DNA of 64,000 bases from Accumulibacter sp. (GCF_036625195.1 NZ_JAZKUG010000001.1:2790001-2854000); one strand, 5' to 3'; shown: positions 42,880 to 51,281, numbered from the stretch's first letter. Numbers and translations are program-made. The notes: generated by a model not told the origin, from the letters alone.

Positions 42880-44793
42880 TCATTTCCGTGGCTGAAGCGC
42901 CATCGAGCGTGCCGAGACGCTGAAGGCATCGGAGAAACAGGCGCCGTCCTCGGCTCCGTGCTGCTTGAGGAAGGGGAAGATCGCTTCGACCATGCGCACC
43001 GAGCCGCAGGCATAGATCTCGTGCTGCTTCAGCTCGGGGAAGTCGGCGAGAATCGCCTCGTGCACCAGGCCGGTCCGGCCACTCCATTGGTCTTCCGGCG
43101 TTGGCTCTGAAAGAACCGGGATGAAGTGGAAGTTCGCGTGCTCGCGTGCCCAGCGGGCCGGCAGCTCGGGCAGGTAGAGGTCCTTGAGGGTCTTCACCCC
43201 CCAGTAGAGATGGATTTCTCGTTTCAGGCCGCGCTGGAAGGCATCCTCGACCATGCTCTTGACCGGCGCGAAGCCGGTGGCGCCGGCAACGAAGACGATC
43301 GGCCGCTCCGACTCGCGCAGCGTGAAGTCCCCGATCGGTCCCTCGAAGCGGACCTCGTCGCCTTCCTTCATCGCTTCGAAGACGTGCGTCGTGAAGCGGC
43401 CGTCGGGCATCAGGCGGATCTGCAGTTCGACGAAGTCGGGCTGGTGCGGCGGGTTGGCGAAGGAGAAGGCGCGTCGCTGGCCATCGTCGAGAATGATGTT
43501 GATGTACTGGCCGGCCTTGAAGCTGATCCGCTCGCCGTCGGGGAGGCGCAACAGCACCTGCATGACGTCGTGCGTCAGCCGGTGCATGTGCACGACCTTC
43601 GCGGTGAATTCGCGGAAGGCCTTGGGTACGGCACTCGCCTGGTACTCGATCTCGGCGTCCTCGAGCGCCGTGGCGCAGCACATGAGGACCTTGCCCTGCG
43701 CCAGCTCGGCGTCGGACAGCGCGCTCGGCTGGTAGAGGCCGGGGTCGACGCGGCCATGCAGGACGGTACATTTGCAGACGCCGCAGCCGCCGTTGCGGCA
43801 CTCGTAGGGCAGGTCGATGTCCTGGCGCAGGCCGGCGTCGAGCAGCGTCTCGTCGAAGCGCGCACTGACCGCACGCCGGTCGGGATGGAAGGTGATTGAG
43901 GTCAGCGCCTGCGCCGATCCGCGCTTCTTCGGCGGCAGCCAGGGCACCAGGAAGAGGAGGGCCGTCAGGCCGAGAACCCAGTACCAGAGATGCAGCGGGT
44001 TGGTCACGTAGACGAGCGCCAGCACCGGTAGCTCGAACCAGTCGAAGTCGATGTTGGTCGGCACCACCGACATGTCGGCCTCGCCGCCCTGGCTGAGGAT
44101 AGGCTTGACCAGAGACAGCACCAGGAACATCAGCGTCACGGCGATGGCGATCGGCCGCGGCGGATTGATGTGGGCGCGTGGCACGCGCTGCACATGCACC
44201 CACATGATGAAGGCGACGATCAGCGGCGCGCCGATGTGGATGAAGGCGAGCAGGGTGAACAGCCGGCTGTTGACGCTCTCGACGTAGAGGAAGTTGCGGA
44301 TCAACGTGCCGTTGAACATCGGCAGGATATCGAACCACTCCGCCGTGGCGATGACGACGAACTGCGCCAGCTTGTCCCAGACGAGCATGAAACCATTTAC
44401 GCCGGCGATGTAGATCAGCCACAGCAGGGCGACCCCGGTCAGCCACGAGAACGAGCGAAAGCCGCGATAACGGTCGTAGGCGAAGTGGCGCAGCATGTGG
44501 AGCAGCATGGTCAGGATCATGCCGTCGGTGGCGTAGCGGTGGATGCTGCGCAGGATGCCGCCGGCCCACCACTGGTCGTGGGTGATGCTCTCGACCGACT
44601 CGAAGGCGTCGTGCACACCGGTGTCGGCGAAGATGTAGAGGTACAGACCCGAGATGACCAGCAGCCAGAACTGCCAGAAGCTGATCGTTCCGAGGTGGTA
44701 GAAAGGGTTCAATTTTTCGCCGAAGGCGACGTTGAAGACGTTCTCGATGCGCATGAACAGCCAACGCAGGATTTTTTGCAGGAACTTGACCAT
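42880..44793 (-). CDS. Cytochrome b - 2Fe-2S ferredoxin - flavin reductase fusion
   Basis: A 637-residue protein. Residues 1-240 are a cytochrome b/b6 N-terminal domain with the heme b histidines (GILRSIHRYATDG, LLHMLRHFAYDR, FIHIGAP, MWVHVQRV). A further membrane segment follows to about residue 310. Residues 320-410 are a plant-type 2Fe-2S ferredoxin (CRNGGCGVCKCTV, then CC), and 410-637 an FNR-like FAD/NAD(P)H module (RAFSFANPP, VFVAGATGFAPVKSM, YACGSVRMVEA). It could move electrons between quinones and NAD(P)H. A fusion like this has been discussed for Accumulibacter as a way to keep the TCA cycle running anaerobically. It is last in a three-gene operon. Confidence 0.92.
   Translation of the reverse strand: MVKFLQKILRWLFMRIENVFNVAFGEKLNPFYHLGTISFWQFWLLVISGLYLYIFADTGVHDAFESVESITHDQWWAGGILRSIHRYATDGMILTMLLHMLRHFAYDRYRGFRSFSWLTGVALLWLIYIAGVNGFMLVWDKLAQFVVIATAEWFDILPMFNGTLIRNFLYVESVNSRLFTLLAFIHIGAPLIVAFIMWVHVQRVPRAHINPPRPIAIAVTLMFLVLSLVKPILSQGGEADMSVVPTNIDFDWFELPVLALVYVTNPLHLWYWVLGLTALLFLVPWLPPKKRGSAQALTSITFHPDRRAVSARFDETLLDAGLRQDIDLPYECRNGGCGVCKCTVLHGRVDPGLYQPSALSDAELAQGKVLMCCATALEDAEIEYQASAVPKAFREFTAKVVHMHRLTHDVMQVLLRLPDGERISFKAGQYINIILDDGQRRAFSFANPPHQPDFVELQIRLMPDGRFTTHVFEAMKEGDEVRFEGPIGDFTLRESERPIVFVAGATGFAPVKSMVEDAFQRGLKREIHLYWGVKTLKDLYLPELPARWAREHANFHFIPVLSEPTPEDQWSGRTGLVHEAILADFPELKQHEIYACGSVRMVEAIFPFLKQHGAEDGACFSDAFSVSARSMALQPRK
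42886..43006. repeat. Long copy of the 121-bp duplication
   Basis: The 3' end of the cytochrome b-reductase gene. Its second copy is at 38161-38281 in the same orientation, 4,725 bases away, with 11 mismatches and no gaps by hand alignment. Confidence 0.85.
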
Positions 44794-44856
44794 GATCGAT
44801 GTCAGCTCAGGAAATTGGGGAGGCGTCGGGAGACGGCCGTTGGTCGCGCGTGGCGA

Positions 44857-45354
44857 TCACTGGAAGAACAGGCCACCCTTGTCGGGGTTGAAGTCGATCA
44901 CCATCACCTGGCCGGGTCTGAGGTTGATCTCCTCTTCCTTGACGAAGTTGAAGCCGGGTTTGACGAGGTTGTCATTCATCCGCACCGCTATCTGGTGGCT
45001 GCCGGCTTTCACCTCGAAGCGCCGGTAGATCGTCGACACGCCGTCCTTGTAGAGGCCGGTCGGGTGCATCACCGTCCGCAGGACCGGTTGACCGTCGAGA
45101 TCCATTTCCAGCCTGATGTCCGAGCGCTCACGCGGGCAGTCCATCGGCGCGCGCATGTTGGGCGGCATCTTCGCCAGTTCCTCGGGCGTTCGCTTGCGGC
45201 ATTCACGGTCGCCGAGGTGGCTGATCGACAGCTTGATCAGTGCGACGTCGTCGGCAATCTGCCGGTACTTCGGCGAGGTGGCGAAGTAGCCGATGAAGGC
45301 CGCAAAAGCACCGTAGAGGATCACCTGGCCGATGATGGCGACGGGTTTAGGCAT
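44857..45354 (-). CDS. Membrane-anchored hypothetical protein of the cytochrome b operon
   Basis: A 165-residue protein with one N-terminal membrane helix (AIIGQVILYGAFAAFIGYFA) and a beta-rich periplasmic part ending in MVIDFNPDKGGLFF. Two cysteines (DRECRKR and MDCPRE) may form a disulfide. I chose ATG 45354, which overlaps the end of the upstream gene by 8 bases. It lies between the two cytochrome b fusion genes, so it probably belongs to the same complex. I do not recognise a family. Confidence 0.7.
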   Translation of the reverse strand: MPKPVAIIGQVILYGAFAAFIGYFATSPKYRQIADDVALIKLSISHLGDRECRKRTPEELAKMPPNMRAPMDCPRERSDIRLEMDLDGQPVLRTVMHPTGLYKDGVSTIYRRFEVKAGSHQIAVRMNDNLVKPGFNFVKEEEINLRPGQVMVIDFNPDKGGLFFQ

Positions 45355-46918
45355 GGTTGGACACTCTCCGCAGGTAGGGTGGAAGTCTGTCGCTGGCCAG
45401 CGCCTCGTTGCCGAGGCGGGCCCTGAGTTCGTCCAGGGCAGCACTGAGCGTCGGCTCATCGCCGGCGGCAGCGGCACAGAACTGCAGTCGGGCGGCAGGG
45501 ACCGTTTGCCGCAGGTGCGGTTCGCGCTCACCAGCGAGGCGCTCGCGCGTCCAGCGATCGCCAAGCCGGAAGTCACAGCCCCCTGGGCGGCAGGTGTTCA
45601 GCAGCACGCCGTCGGCGCCACCGCGCAGCGCGTACTCGACAAAGGATGGTGGCAGCATGCCGGCGCAGAGGAGCGGCATCACCGCCGTGTCGGCAGCCGC
45701 CAGCCCCCTCGCGTCGGCGCCACGGGCGCAGGCGAAGACGACGATGCGCTGCGGGCCGCTGAGCCCCGCCACTGCCTGCTCGAGTTCCTCGCGCAGCGCA
45801 TGGATCGGTCGTTGTGGCATGTCGATGCCGGTGACCAGCTTGTCGCGGCGGCGGAAGGGCGTGGACGACGGGCACGAGCCGGCGCAGATGCCGCAGCCGG
45901 CACAGAGGTCACTATCGACGACGGCGAGCTTGAAGCCCGGGCGCAACGGGTGCGGCTGCATGGCGATCGCGGCGTAGGGGCAGTCGGCGAGGCAGCGATC
46001 GCAGCCGGTGCAGTTGGCCGGATCGACCAGCGCAACCGGCTCCGGTGCGGGATGGGGCAGCAAGGGGAGGGCGAAGAGCAGCGCCGTGAGAGCGAGGAGT
46101 AGCAGCCAGACCAGCGCCGGCGAGGTGAGATCGGTGAGTGGATGGATGAAGAGGATGAACCAGTCGAAGTCCAGGGCGCCGGGAAGCATCGCCAGGTTGG
46201 CTGGCGGGTTGCTGAGCGCCGGCTGCACCAGCGAGAGGATGAGCAGTGCCAGCAGCGTCGCCAGCATCACCCGCTTGCTTGGCAGGTAGTCGACGTGGCT
46301 GATGCGATGCACGTGCGCCCAGAGGCCGAGGATCAGGAGCAGCGGCACGCCGATATGGATGAACACCAGCATGGTGAAGAAACGGTCGCTGATCGAGTCG
46401 GGGGTGAGGAAGTTGCGTGCCGAAGGCTCACTGAAGATCGGCAGCCAGTCGAGCAGTTCGGCCGTCGCGGTGGCCGAGACCTGTGCGAGCTGATCCCAGA
46501 CGATCCAGTAACCGCCGATGCCGCTGATGTACGCCAGCCAGAGCAGCGGCACACCGGTCATCCAGGAGTAGAGGCGGAAACCATGGTAGCGCCCGTAGCA
46601 CCATTCGCGGATCAGGTGCAGCGTCATCACCAGCATGAAAGCGTCCGAGGCATAGCGGTGCAAGCTGCGCAGGATGCCGCCCAAATACCACTGCTTGCCC
46701 GACAGGTCGCCGATGGATTGGTAGACGGCATCGATGCCGGTATCGAGTACGGTATACAGATAGAGACCGCTGCCGACGATGATCCAGAGCAGGTAGAGGC
46801 CGAGGGCGCCGAGATGGCGCAGCGGATTGTCGCCGCCGCCGAAGGGACCGTCGAGAGCCTCTTCGATGCGCAGGAAGACGCTGCTCGCGCCTTTGCGCAG
46901 AATTCTGTGGAAACTCAC
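45347..46918 (-). CDS. Cytochrome b - 2x[4Fe-4S] - MvhD-like fusion protein
   Basis: A 523-residue protein. Residues 1-240 are a cytochrome b domain close to that of the downstream fusion, with the heme b histidines (ILRSLHRYASD, TLHLIREW, FIHIGVP, WAHVHRI). After further helices come two complete 4Fe-4S motifs, CTGCDRCLADCP and CAGCGICAGSCP, and then an MvhD/FlpD-like domain (VVFACARGADARG, MPLLCAGMLP, GGADGVLLNTCRPGGCDFR) that keeps four cysteines. MvhD passes electrons from hydrogenase or formate dehydrogenase to heterodisulfide reductases in methanogens. I chose GTG 46918 as the only start near the family N-terminus; its Shine-Dalgarno is poor. First gene of the operon, behind the FNR/DNR-type promoter. 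Confidence 0.9.
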   Translation of the reverse strand: MSFHRILRKGASSVFLRIEEALDGPFGGGDNPLRHLGALGLYLLWIIVGSGLYLYTVLDTGIDAVYQSIGDLSGKQWYLGGILRSLHRYASDAFMLVMTLHLIREWCYGRYHGFRLYSWMTGVPLLWLAYISGIGGYWIVWDQLAQVSATATAELLDWLPIFSEPSARNFLTPDSISDRFFTMLVFIHIGVPLLLILGLWAHVHRISHVDYLPSKRVMLATLLALLILSLVQPALSNPPANLAMLPGALDFDWFILFIHPLTDLTSPALVWLLLLALTALLFALPLLPHPAPEPVALVDPANCTGCDRCLADCPYAAIAMQPHPLRPGFKLAVVDSDLCAGCGICAGSCPSSTPFRRRDKLVTGIDMPQRPIHALREELEQAVAGLSGPQRIVVFACARGADARGLAAADTAVMPLLCAGMLPPSFVEYALRGGADGVLLNTCRPGGCDFRLGDRWTRERLAGEREPHLRQTVPAARLQFCAAAAGDEPTLSAALDELRARLGNEALASDRLPPYLRRVSNHA

Positions 46919-46960
46919 GGGAGGACCAGGACGCGTGCCGCCGGTAACTATTAGCCGTTG

Positions 46961-47002
46961 ATTATATTGATTGCCCGCGTGCGGCGAATTGACACGGGTC
47001 AA
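46961..47002 (-). promoter_or_regulatory. Predicted FNR/DNR class II promoter
   Basis: A perfect palindrome TTGACCCGTGTCAA (minus strand; 47002-46989) lies upstream of a perfect TATAAT (46966-46961). Counting the usual distance from the -10 box puts the start of transcription at about 46954, so the palindrome is centred at -41.5, exactly the class II position of FNR/DNR-type activators. No TTGACA-like -35 box is present, as expected for activator dependence. Confidence 0.75.
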
Positions 47003-47099
47003 ATCCACCGGCATCAACGGGGGCTGGCCGCGGGCTGCCATGCCGCTCGCGCCATCGGGCGCCGCTTGGCAGCGCGCCCTCTGGCGGCATTGACTGCGT

Positions 47100-47582
47100 T
47101 CAGGTCTTCGGCGTGCTATGGACGTGTGTCAGGGTGCCACCGCTGCCGGGCGCAGACTGGTGTTGATGCGGCTCCTGGACGAGTTCCGCCGGTACCAGGT
47201 TGAGCTGGCCGTGGCGGACGCCGCGTTCGGCAAGCAGCGCATCGGCAAACTCGCGCACGGCCTTGGTCGGCCCCCGCAGGAAGACCGCTTCGATGCAGTT
47301 GTCGTGATCCAGGTGGGCATGCATGGCCGACAGCGTCAGGTCGTGGTGGCGGTGCTGCAGCGCCGTCAGTCGCTCGGCCAGCTCGCGCTGATGGTGGTTG
47401 TAGATGTAGGAAAGGGTGGCGATGCAGTATGGTGCTTCGTCATGCTGCAACTGATGCGTACCGAGGTGCTGCCGCAGCAGGTCACGGATCGCCTCCGAAC
47501 GCGAGCGATAGCCCTTGCTGCGGATCAGTCCGTCGAAGGCTTTGGCCAGTGGCGCTTCGAGCGAGATGGTGAAGCGCTGCAT
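47100..47582 (-). CDS. nikR: NikR-type nickel-responsive regulator
   Basis: A 160-residue ribbon-helix-helix repressor. The DNA-binding part is MQRFTISLEAPLAKAFDGLI with RSRSEAIRDLLR, and the ACT-like metal domain has all four nickel ligands: His in HRHHDLTLS, then MHAHLDHDNC with His, His and Cys. The C-terminus is extended and His-rich (EPHQHQSAPG, HVHS). Its start lies 4 bases after the SCO gene stop, so it is the last gene of the oxidase operon. NikR normally represses nickel uptake; its place in this operon is unusual. Confidence 0.88.
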   Translation of the reverse strand: MQRFTISLEAPLAKAFDGLIRSKGYRSRSEAIRDLLRQHLGTHQLQHDEAPYCIATLSYIYNHHQRELAERLTALQHRHHDLTLSAMHAHLDHDNCIEAVFLRGPTKAVREFADALLAERGVRHGQLNLVPAELVQEPHQHQSAPGSGGTLTHVHSTPKT

Positions 47583-47586
47583 TTCG

Positions 47587-48522
47587 TCAGTGCGCCTGGC
47601 CTTCGCCGCGACGCCGGTTCCTCCAGAAGTTGATCGACAGGTAGATCAGGAAGCCGACGAAGGTGATGAAGCCAGCAAACTGGAAGTAGAGCGAGTAGTT
47701 CGTGCGGTAGCGGCCGGTGACGGGATCGTAGATCGAACAGAGGATGCGTACACGCTCCATGATCTCCTGCAGTGTGCCGGTCTCGGGTGGGATCGCCGAG
47801 CCGGTGATCAGCAGTTTGAGCGGTTCAGCGAGGTCTTCGGCGGTGAACTTCTCGCCGTAGACCTGGCGGACGATCCGCCCTTCGGCGTCGACCAGCGTCA
47901 CCTGGTTGATGTGGTCGAATCCGGCCGGAGTGGCGACGTAACTGAAGCCGAAATTGGTCGTCAGCTCGCCGACGATCGCCGGGGCCGGGCTGAGGAACTC
48001 CCAGTTCGCCAGGCGGATGCCATACTGCCGCGCAAAGTCCGCCAGTGCAGCCGGCGAATCGAAGGGCTGGTTGAAACCGATGCTGATGACGTTGAAGCGA
48101 TCGGCCCCCATGACGCTGACCGTCGTGTCGACGGCCTTCTGCAGGTTGCGCGTGATCGTCGGGCAGACCTGGAAGCAGGCGGTGTAGATGAAGGTGACGA
48201 GCAGCGGTTTGCCGCGATAGCGCGACAGCTCGACCGGTCGTCCTTGGCGGTCGAGCAGGACGAAATCGCCGACCTGCTTGCCGACCGCGGCCTGCGACAG
48301 CGCGAACGCCGCCTGCTCGTCGAGCGTGGTCAGCGTCAGGGCGCCGGTGGCGCCCTGCGGCCGGGCGGTGAGTCTGGGCCTTTCGCCGGCCGCCTCATCG
48401 GCGGCGCGCAGCGGGTATGCGGCCAGCACCAGCAGGATGGCGAGGAAGCCGAGCAGCTCTACCCGGAACCGCGACAGCCGGACTGTCGGCTGGGGACGAC
48501 GCCGGACGTTTCGTCGAATCAC
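47587..48522 (-). CDS. SCO1/SenC-family copper chaperone
   Basis: A 311-residue protein with an N-terminal membrane helix (LLGFLAILLVLAAYPLRA), a thioredoxin-like SCO domain with the copper site TACFQVCPTI (Cys-x3-Cys) and the His in GFDHINQV, and a second membrane helix at the C-terminus (FAGFITFVGFLIYLSINFW), which most SCO proteins lack. SCO proteins deliver copper to the CuA site of oxidase subunit II. It sits between ctaB and nikR in the same operon as the CuA subunit. Start at 48522 follows ctaB by 20 bases. Confidence 0.92.
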   Translation of the reverse strand: MIRRNVRRRPQPTVRLSRFRVELLGFLAILLVLAAYPLRAADEAAGERPRLTARPQGATGALTLTTLDEQAAFALSQAAVGKQVGDFVLLDRQGRPVELSRYRGKPLLVTFIYTACFQVCPTITRNLQKAVDTTVSVMGADRFNVISIGFNQPFDSPAALADFARQYGIRLANWEFLSPAPAIVGELTTNFGFSYVATPAGFDHINQVTLVDAEGRIVRQVYGEKFTAEDLAEPLKLLITGSAIPPETGTLQEIMERVRILCSIYDPVTGRYRTNYSLYFQFAGFITFVGFLIYLSINFWRNRRRGEGQAH

Positions 48523-48542
48523 GGCATGTGGCCCGTCACGAG

Positions 48543-49439
48543 TCAGAAGCGCAGCTGTGTGTCGACGATGGCGGCGCCAAGGACCAGGGTCAACTGCATG
48601 AGTGAGGCGTGGAAGCAGACCATCGCCGTCTTGCGGTTGGGCTGCCTGGTCAGCAGCCAGGCTTTCTGGATGAACAGGAAGCCACCGACCGCCGCACCGG
48701 CGAAATAGATCGGGCCGAGGCCGAAGGCGAGTGGCAGCAGGCTGGCGGCGACCAGCGCCAGCGTGCTGGCGAAGATCGTGTTGGCGGCGCGCTGGTCGCC
48801 GACGACCACCGGCAGCATCGGTACGCCGGCGGCGGCGTAGTCGTCACGGAAGGCAATGGCCAGGCTCCAGAAATGCGGCGGCGTCCACAGGAAGAGGACC
48901 AGAGCCAGTGCGAGCGGCACGGCGCCGAGTTGCGGATCGGCAGCGGTGGCGCCGGCGAGCACTGCCCAGCTGCCGGCGAGTCCGCCGAAGACGATGTTCA
49001 GCCAGGTGCGGCGCTTGAGCCAGACGGTATAGACGACGGCGTAGAAGAAGGCGCCGAGGAAGACGAACAGCGCCGACCAGGCATTGAGCGCGATCCATGC
49101 AGCACCGACCGAGAGCGTCATCAGCACTGCGATCAGCAGCAGCCAGACGGGACCGTGGCGGAGCTGGCCGGTGACGAAGGGGCGCTTGCTGGTGCGCGCC
49201 ATCAGGTGATCGCTGTCGTGCTCGTAATACTGGTTGAAGGCACCCGCGCTGGCTGACGAGACGAGCACCGAGAGGGCCAGGACGAGCAACTGCAGCGGCG
49301 TCAGGGCGGGACCCGTGCTGACGGCCAGCCCGGCCAGAGCGGTGAAGGTGATGACGACGCCGATGCGCAGCTTGAAGACGCCCAGAATGGCACGAATGGG
49401 GAGGCCGGGAGTGCTGTTCGATGGGAGGGTCGATTGCAT
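48543..49439 (-). CDS. ctaB: Protoheme IX farnesyltransferase
   Basis: A 298-residue UbiA-family membrane enzyme that converts heme B to heme O, the first step to heme A. The prenyl-diphosphate sites are NQYYEHDSDHLMARTSKRP and later FRDDYAAAGVPM, and there are about nine membrane helices. It lies in the oxidase operon, 132 bases after subunit I, with two hairpins in between. With the divergent ctaA genes it suggests that the oxidase uses heme O or A. Confidence 0.95.
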   Translation of the reverse strand: MQSTLPSNSTPGLPIRAILGVFKLRIGVVITFTALAGLAVSTGPALTPLQLLVLALSVLVSSASAGAFNQYYEHDSDHLMARTSKRPFVTGQLRHGPVWLLLIAVLMTLSVGAAWIALNAWSALFVFLGAFFYAVVYTVWLKRRTWLNIVFGGLAGSWAVLAGATAADPQLGAVPLALALVLFLWTPPHFWSLAIAFRDDYAAAGVPMLPVVVGDQRAANTIFASTLALVAASLLPLAFGLGPIYFAGAAVGGFLFIQKAWLLTRQPNRKTAMVCFHASLMQLTLVLGAAIVDTQLRF

Positions 49440-49501
49440 TGGCGTCGATAGCGTGGCGATCAGGTGAATGAAGCGGTGGCGAAGGAGGCGTCCCTGCTCC
49501 G

Positions 49502-49560
49502 ATCGGGCCTGTTGGCCAAGCCCGATTGCGGCAGGTCCCCGCGCCGGCGTGGCGCGGGGA
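49502..49560. terminator. Two hairpins between oxidase subunit I and ctaB
   Basis: ATCGGGC/GCCCGAT (49502-49508 and 49520-49526) and TCCCCGCGCC/GGCGCGGGGA (49536-49545 and 49551-49560, loop of 5) lie one after the other in the 132-base gap. Neither is followed by a T-run on the minus strand, so they may act as an attenuator or protect the upstream mRNA rather than end it. Confidence 0.45.
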
Positions 49561-49571
49561 TGGTTGCCGGA

Positions 49572-51266
49572 TCAGCTCAGCAGCCAGACTTCCGACAGGT
49601 ACTTCCAGTTGACGAAATAGTACAACACGAAGCAGACGAAGAGCAGCAACGCCAGCACGACCGTGCCGGGAACCCCAACGTGATCGTGACCGTGCGACAC
49701 GGCGGAAGCCGCCTGCGTGTTCGCCGGCAACGGCGTCGGTTTGTCGGAGACCTTGCCGCCGTCGAGCTTCTTGCCGAAGAGCAGCGAGCCGACCACCAGC
49801 AGGATCCAGAGACCGCCGCCGATCACCGCGAGGACGCCGAAGATCCCGGTCAGGCCCATCATCAGGTATGCAGCACCCGGCCACTCATACTGGAACGGCG
49901 CGCCGGAGAAGGCCATGTCCCAGTGCCGGCGCGAGACGCCGAGCGTGCCGGCGCCCATCATCACCAGGCCGAGGATCGACATGCTGATGCCGAACAGGTA
50001 GGGCTGGATCTGGCACAGCTTCGGCAGGATCATCTCGCGCTTGAAGAGGACCGGCACCAGCAGGTAGGTGACGGCCATGAAGGCCAGCGTCGTGCCGGTG
50101 ACGACCGTCGTGTGGAAGTGGCCGGGAACGTAGAAGGTGTTGTGCATCAGCATGTTGATCTGCTCGGTGCCGAGGACGACACCGGAGATGCCGCCGAGGA
50201 AGCCGAAGCTGACCAGCGAGATGAACATGCCGGAGAACACCGGGTTGCCCCACGGTGCCTTGCGCAGCCATTCGAAGAGGCCGTTGGTGTAGCCCTTGCG
50301 CCGCTGTGCCGCCTCGATCGCACCGGGAACCGTGAAGCCGTGGATCATCGATGCCATTACCGCGAAGTACATGAAGTACGAGGTGTTGAGCACCTTCCAC
50401 TCGGCGCTCATGCCGGGGTCGGAGAGCAGGTGGTGCGCACTGGCGAGTTGCAGGAAGAGGATGTAGAGCAGGAACGCGAAGCGCGAAACCTTCTCCGACA
50501 GCGGCTTCGCGCCGAAGACGACGGCGGCGATCAGGTACCAGATGGCGACGTGCGCGGAGACGTTGATCTGCTGCGACGAGTGCCCCAGGCCCCACCAGAC
50601 CATGCGGTACAGTTGCGCGTCGATCTCCTTGATGATGCCGACCGACCAGAGAAGGGTCGGCAGCAGGATGCCGGCGCCGGCCAGGATCGTGAAGGTGGCG
50701 ATGATCGCTGCCGTCAGCGCGCCGAAGGTGACAAGCGGGATCGATCCGCTGTAGGTCTTCTCACGCTTGGCGACGACCAGCGTGGCGAAGAAGATGCCAC
50801 AACCCATCAGCGCACCGACCGCGAACAGGATGATGCCGAGGTAGAAATGCGGCGCTGCCTGCATCGGCACGTAGGAGGTGAACATCACGCTCGATTCACC
50901 CTGGAAGATGGCGACGTTGGTCATGATGCTGCCGACGACCATCAGCCAGAAGGCGGCCCAGGCGACCTTCGGTGCCGCCAGTCGACAGCGCAGCAGCGTC
51001 GACGAGGCGAAGTAGAGCACTGCCATTTCGAAGAAGATGATCCACAGGATCAGCATGTCGACGCCGTGCGCCGTCAGGATCAGGTAGAACTGGTCGGCCG
51101 GCAGCAGCTTGATCGCGGGCCAGCGGGTGAGGATCACCAGCAGCGCGGTGATGCCGCCGGCAAGCAGTGCGAGGACGCCGGCGACGGCGTTCCAGCGCAT
51201 CAGCTTTTCGGCCTGGTCCTCGAACTGCAGCCCGGAGACGGGGCAGGTACGGTAAGTCGTTGCCAT
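49572..51266 (-). CDS. Heme-copper oxidase/NO reductase subunit I, tyrosine missing
   Basis: A 564-residue membrane protein with 14 or so helices. Ligands: LTAHGVDML (low-spin heme, helix 2), WWGLGHSSQQINVSAHV (first CuB His, helix 6), QLASAHHLLSDPG (the His-His pair, helix 7) and VPGHFHTTVVTGTTLAFMA (helix 10 hemes). In oxidases of types A and B the first CuB His is followed four residues later by the cross-linked Tyr; here that position is Gln. The rest suggests a B-type (ba3/bb3-like) relative. It could be an NO reductase of the norSY/sNOR kind. The partner CuA subunit is 15 bases upstream. Confidence 0.88.
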   Translation of the reverse strand: MATTYRTCPVSGLQFEDQAEKLMRWNAVAGVLALLAGGITALLVILTRWPAIKLLPADQFYLILTAHGVDMLILWIIFFEMAVLYFASSTLLRCRLAAPKVAWAAFWLMVVGSIMTNVAIFQGESSVMFTSYVPMQAAPHFYLGIILFAVGALMGCGIFFATLVVAKREKTYSGSIPLVTFGALTAAIIATFTILAGAGILLPTLLWSVGIIKEIDAQLYRMVWWGLGHSSQQINVSAHVAIWYLIAAVVFGAKPLSEKVSRFAFLLYILFLQLASAHHLLSDPGMSAEWKVLNTSYFMYFAVMASMIHGFTVPGAIEAAQRRKGYTNGLFEWLRKAPWGNPVFSGMFISLVSFGFLGGISGVVLGTEQINMLMHNTFYVPGHFHTTVVTGTTLAFMAVTYLLVPVLFKREMILPKLCQIQPYLFGISMSILGLVMMGAGTLGVSRRHWDMAFSGAPFQYEWPGAAYLMMGLTGIFGVLAVIGGGLWILLVVGSLLFGKKLDGGKVSDKPTPLPANTQAASAVSHGHDHVGVPGTVVLALLLFVCFVLYYFVNWKYLSEVWLLS

Positions 51267-51281
51267 CGGTTCGTTTCCCCC

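Noticed and set aside
42692..44764. 690-codon frame overlapping the cytochrome b-reductase gene on the same strand
   Set aside because: Out-of-frame shadow rich in Arg, Pro and His; the other frame has heme, iron-sulfur and flavin motifs.
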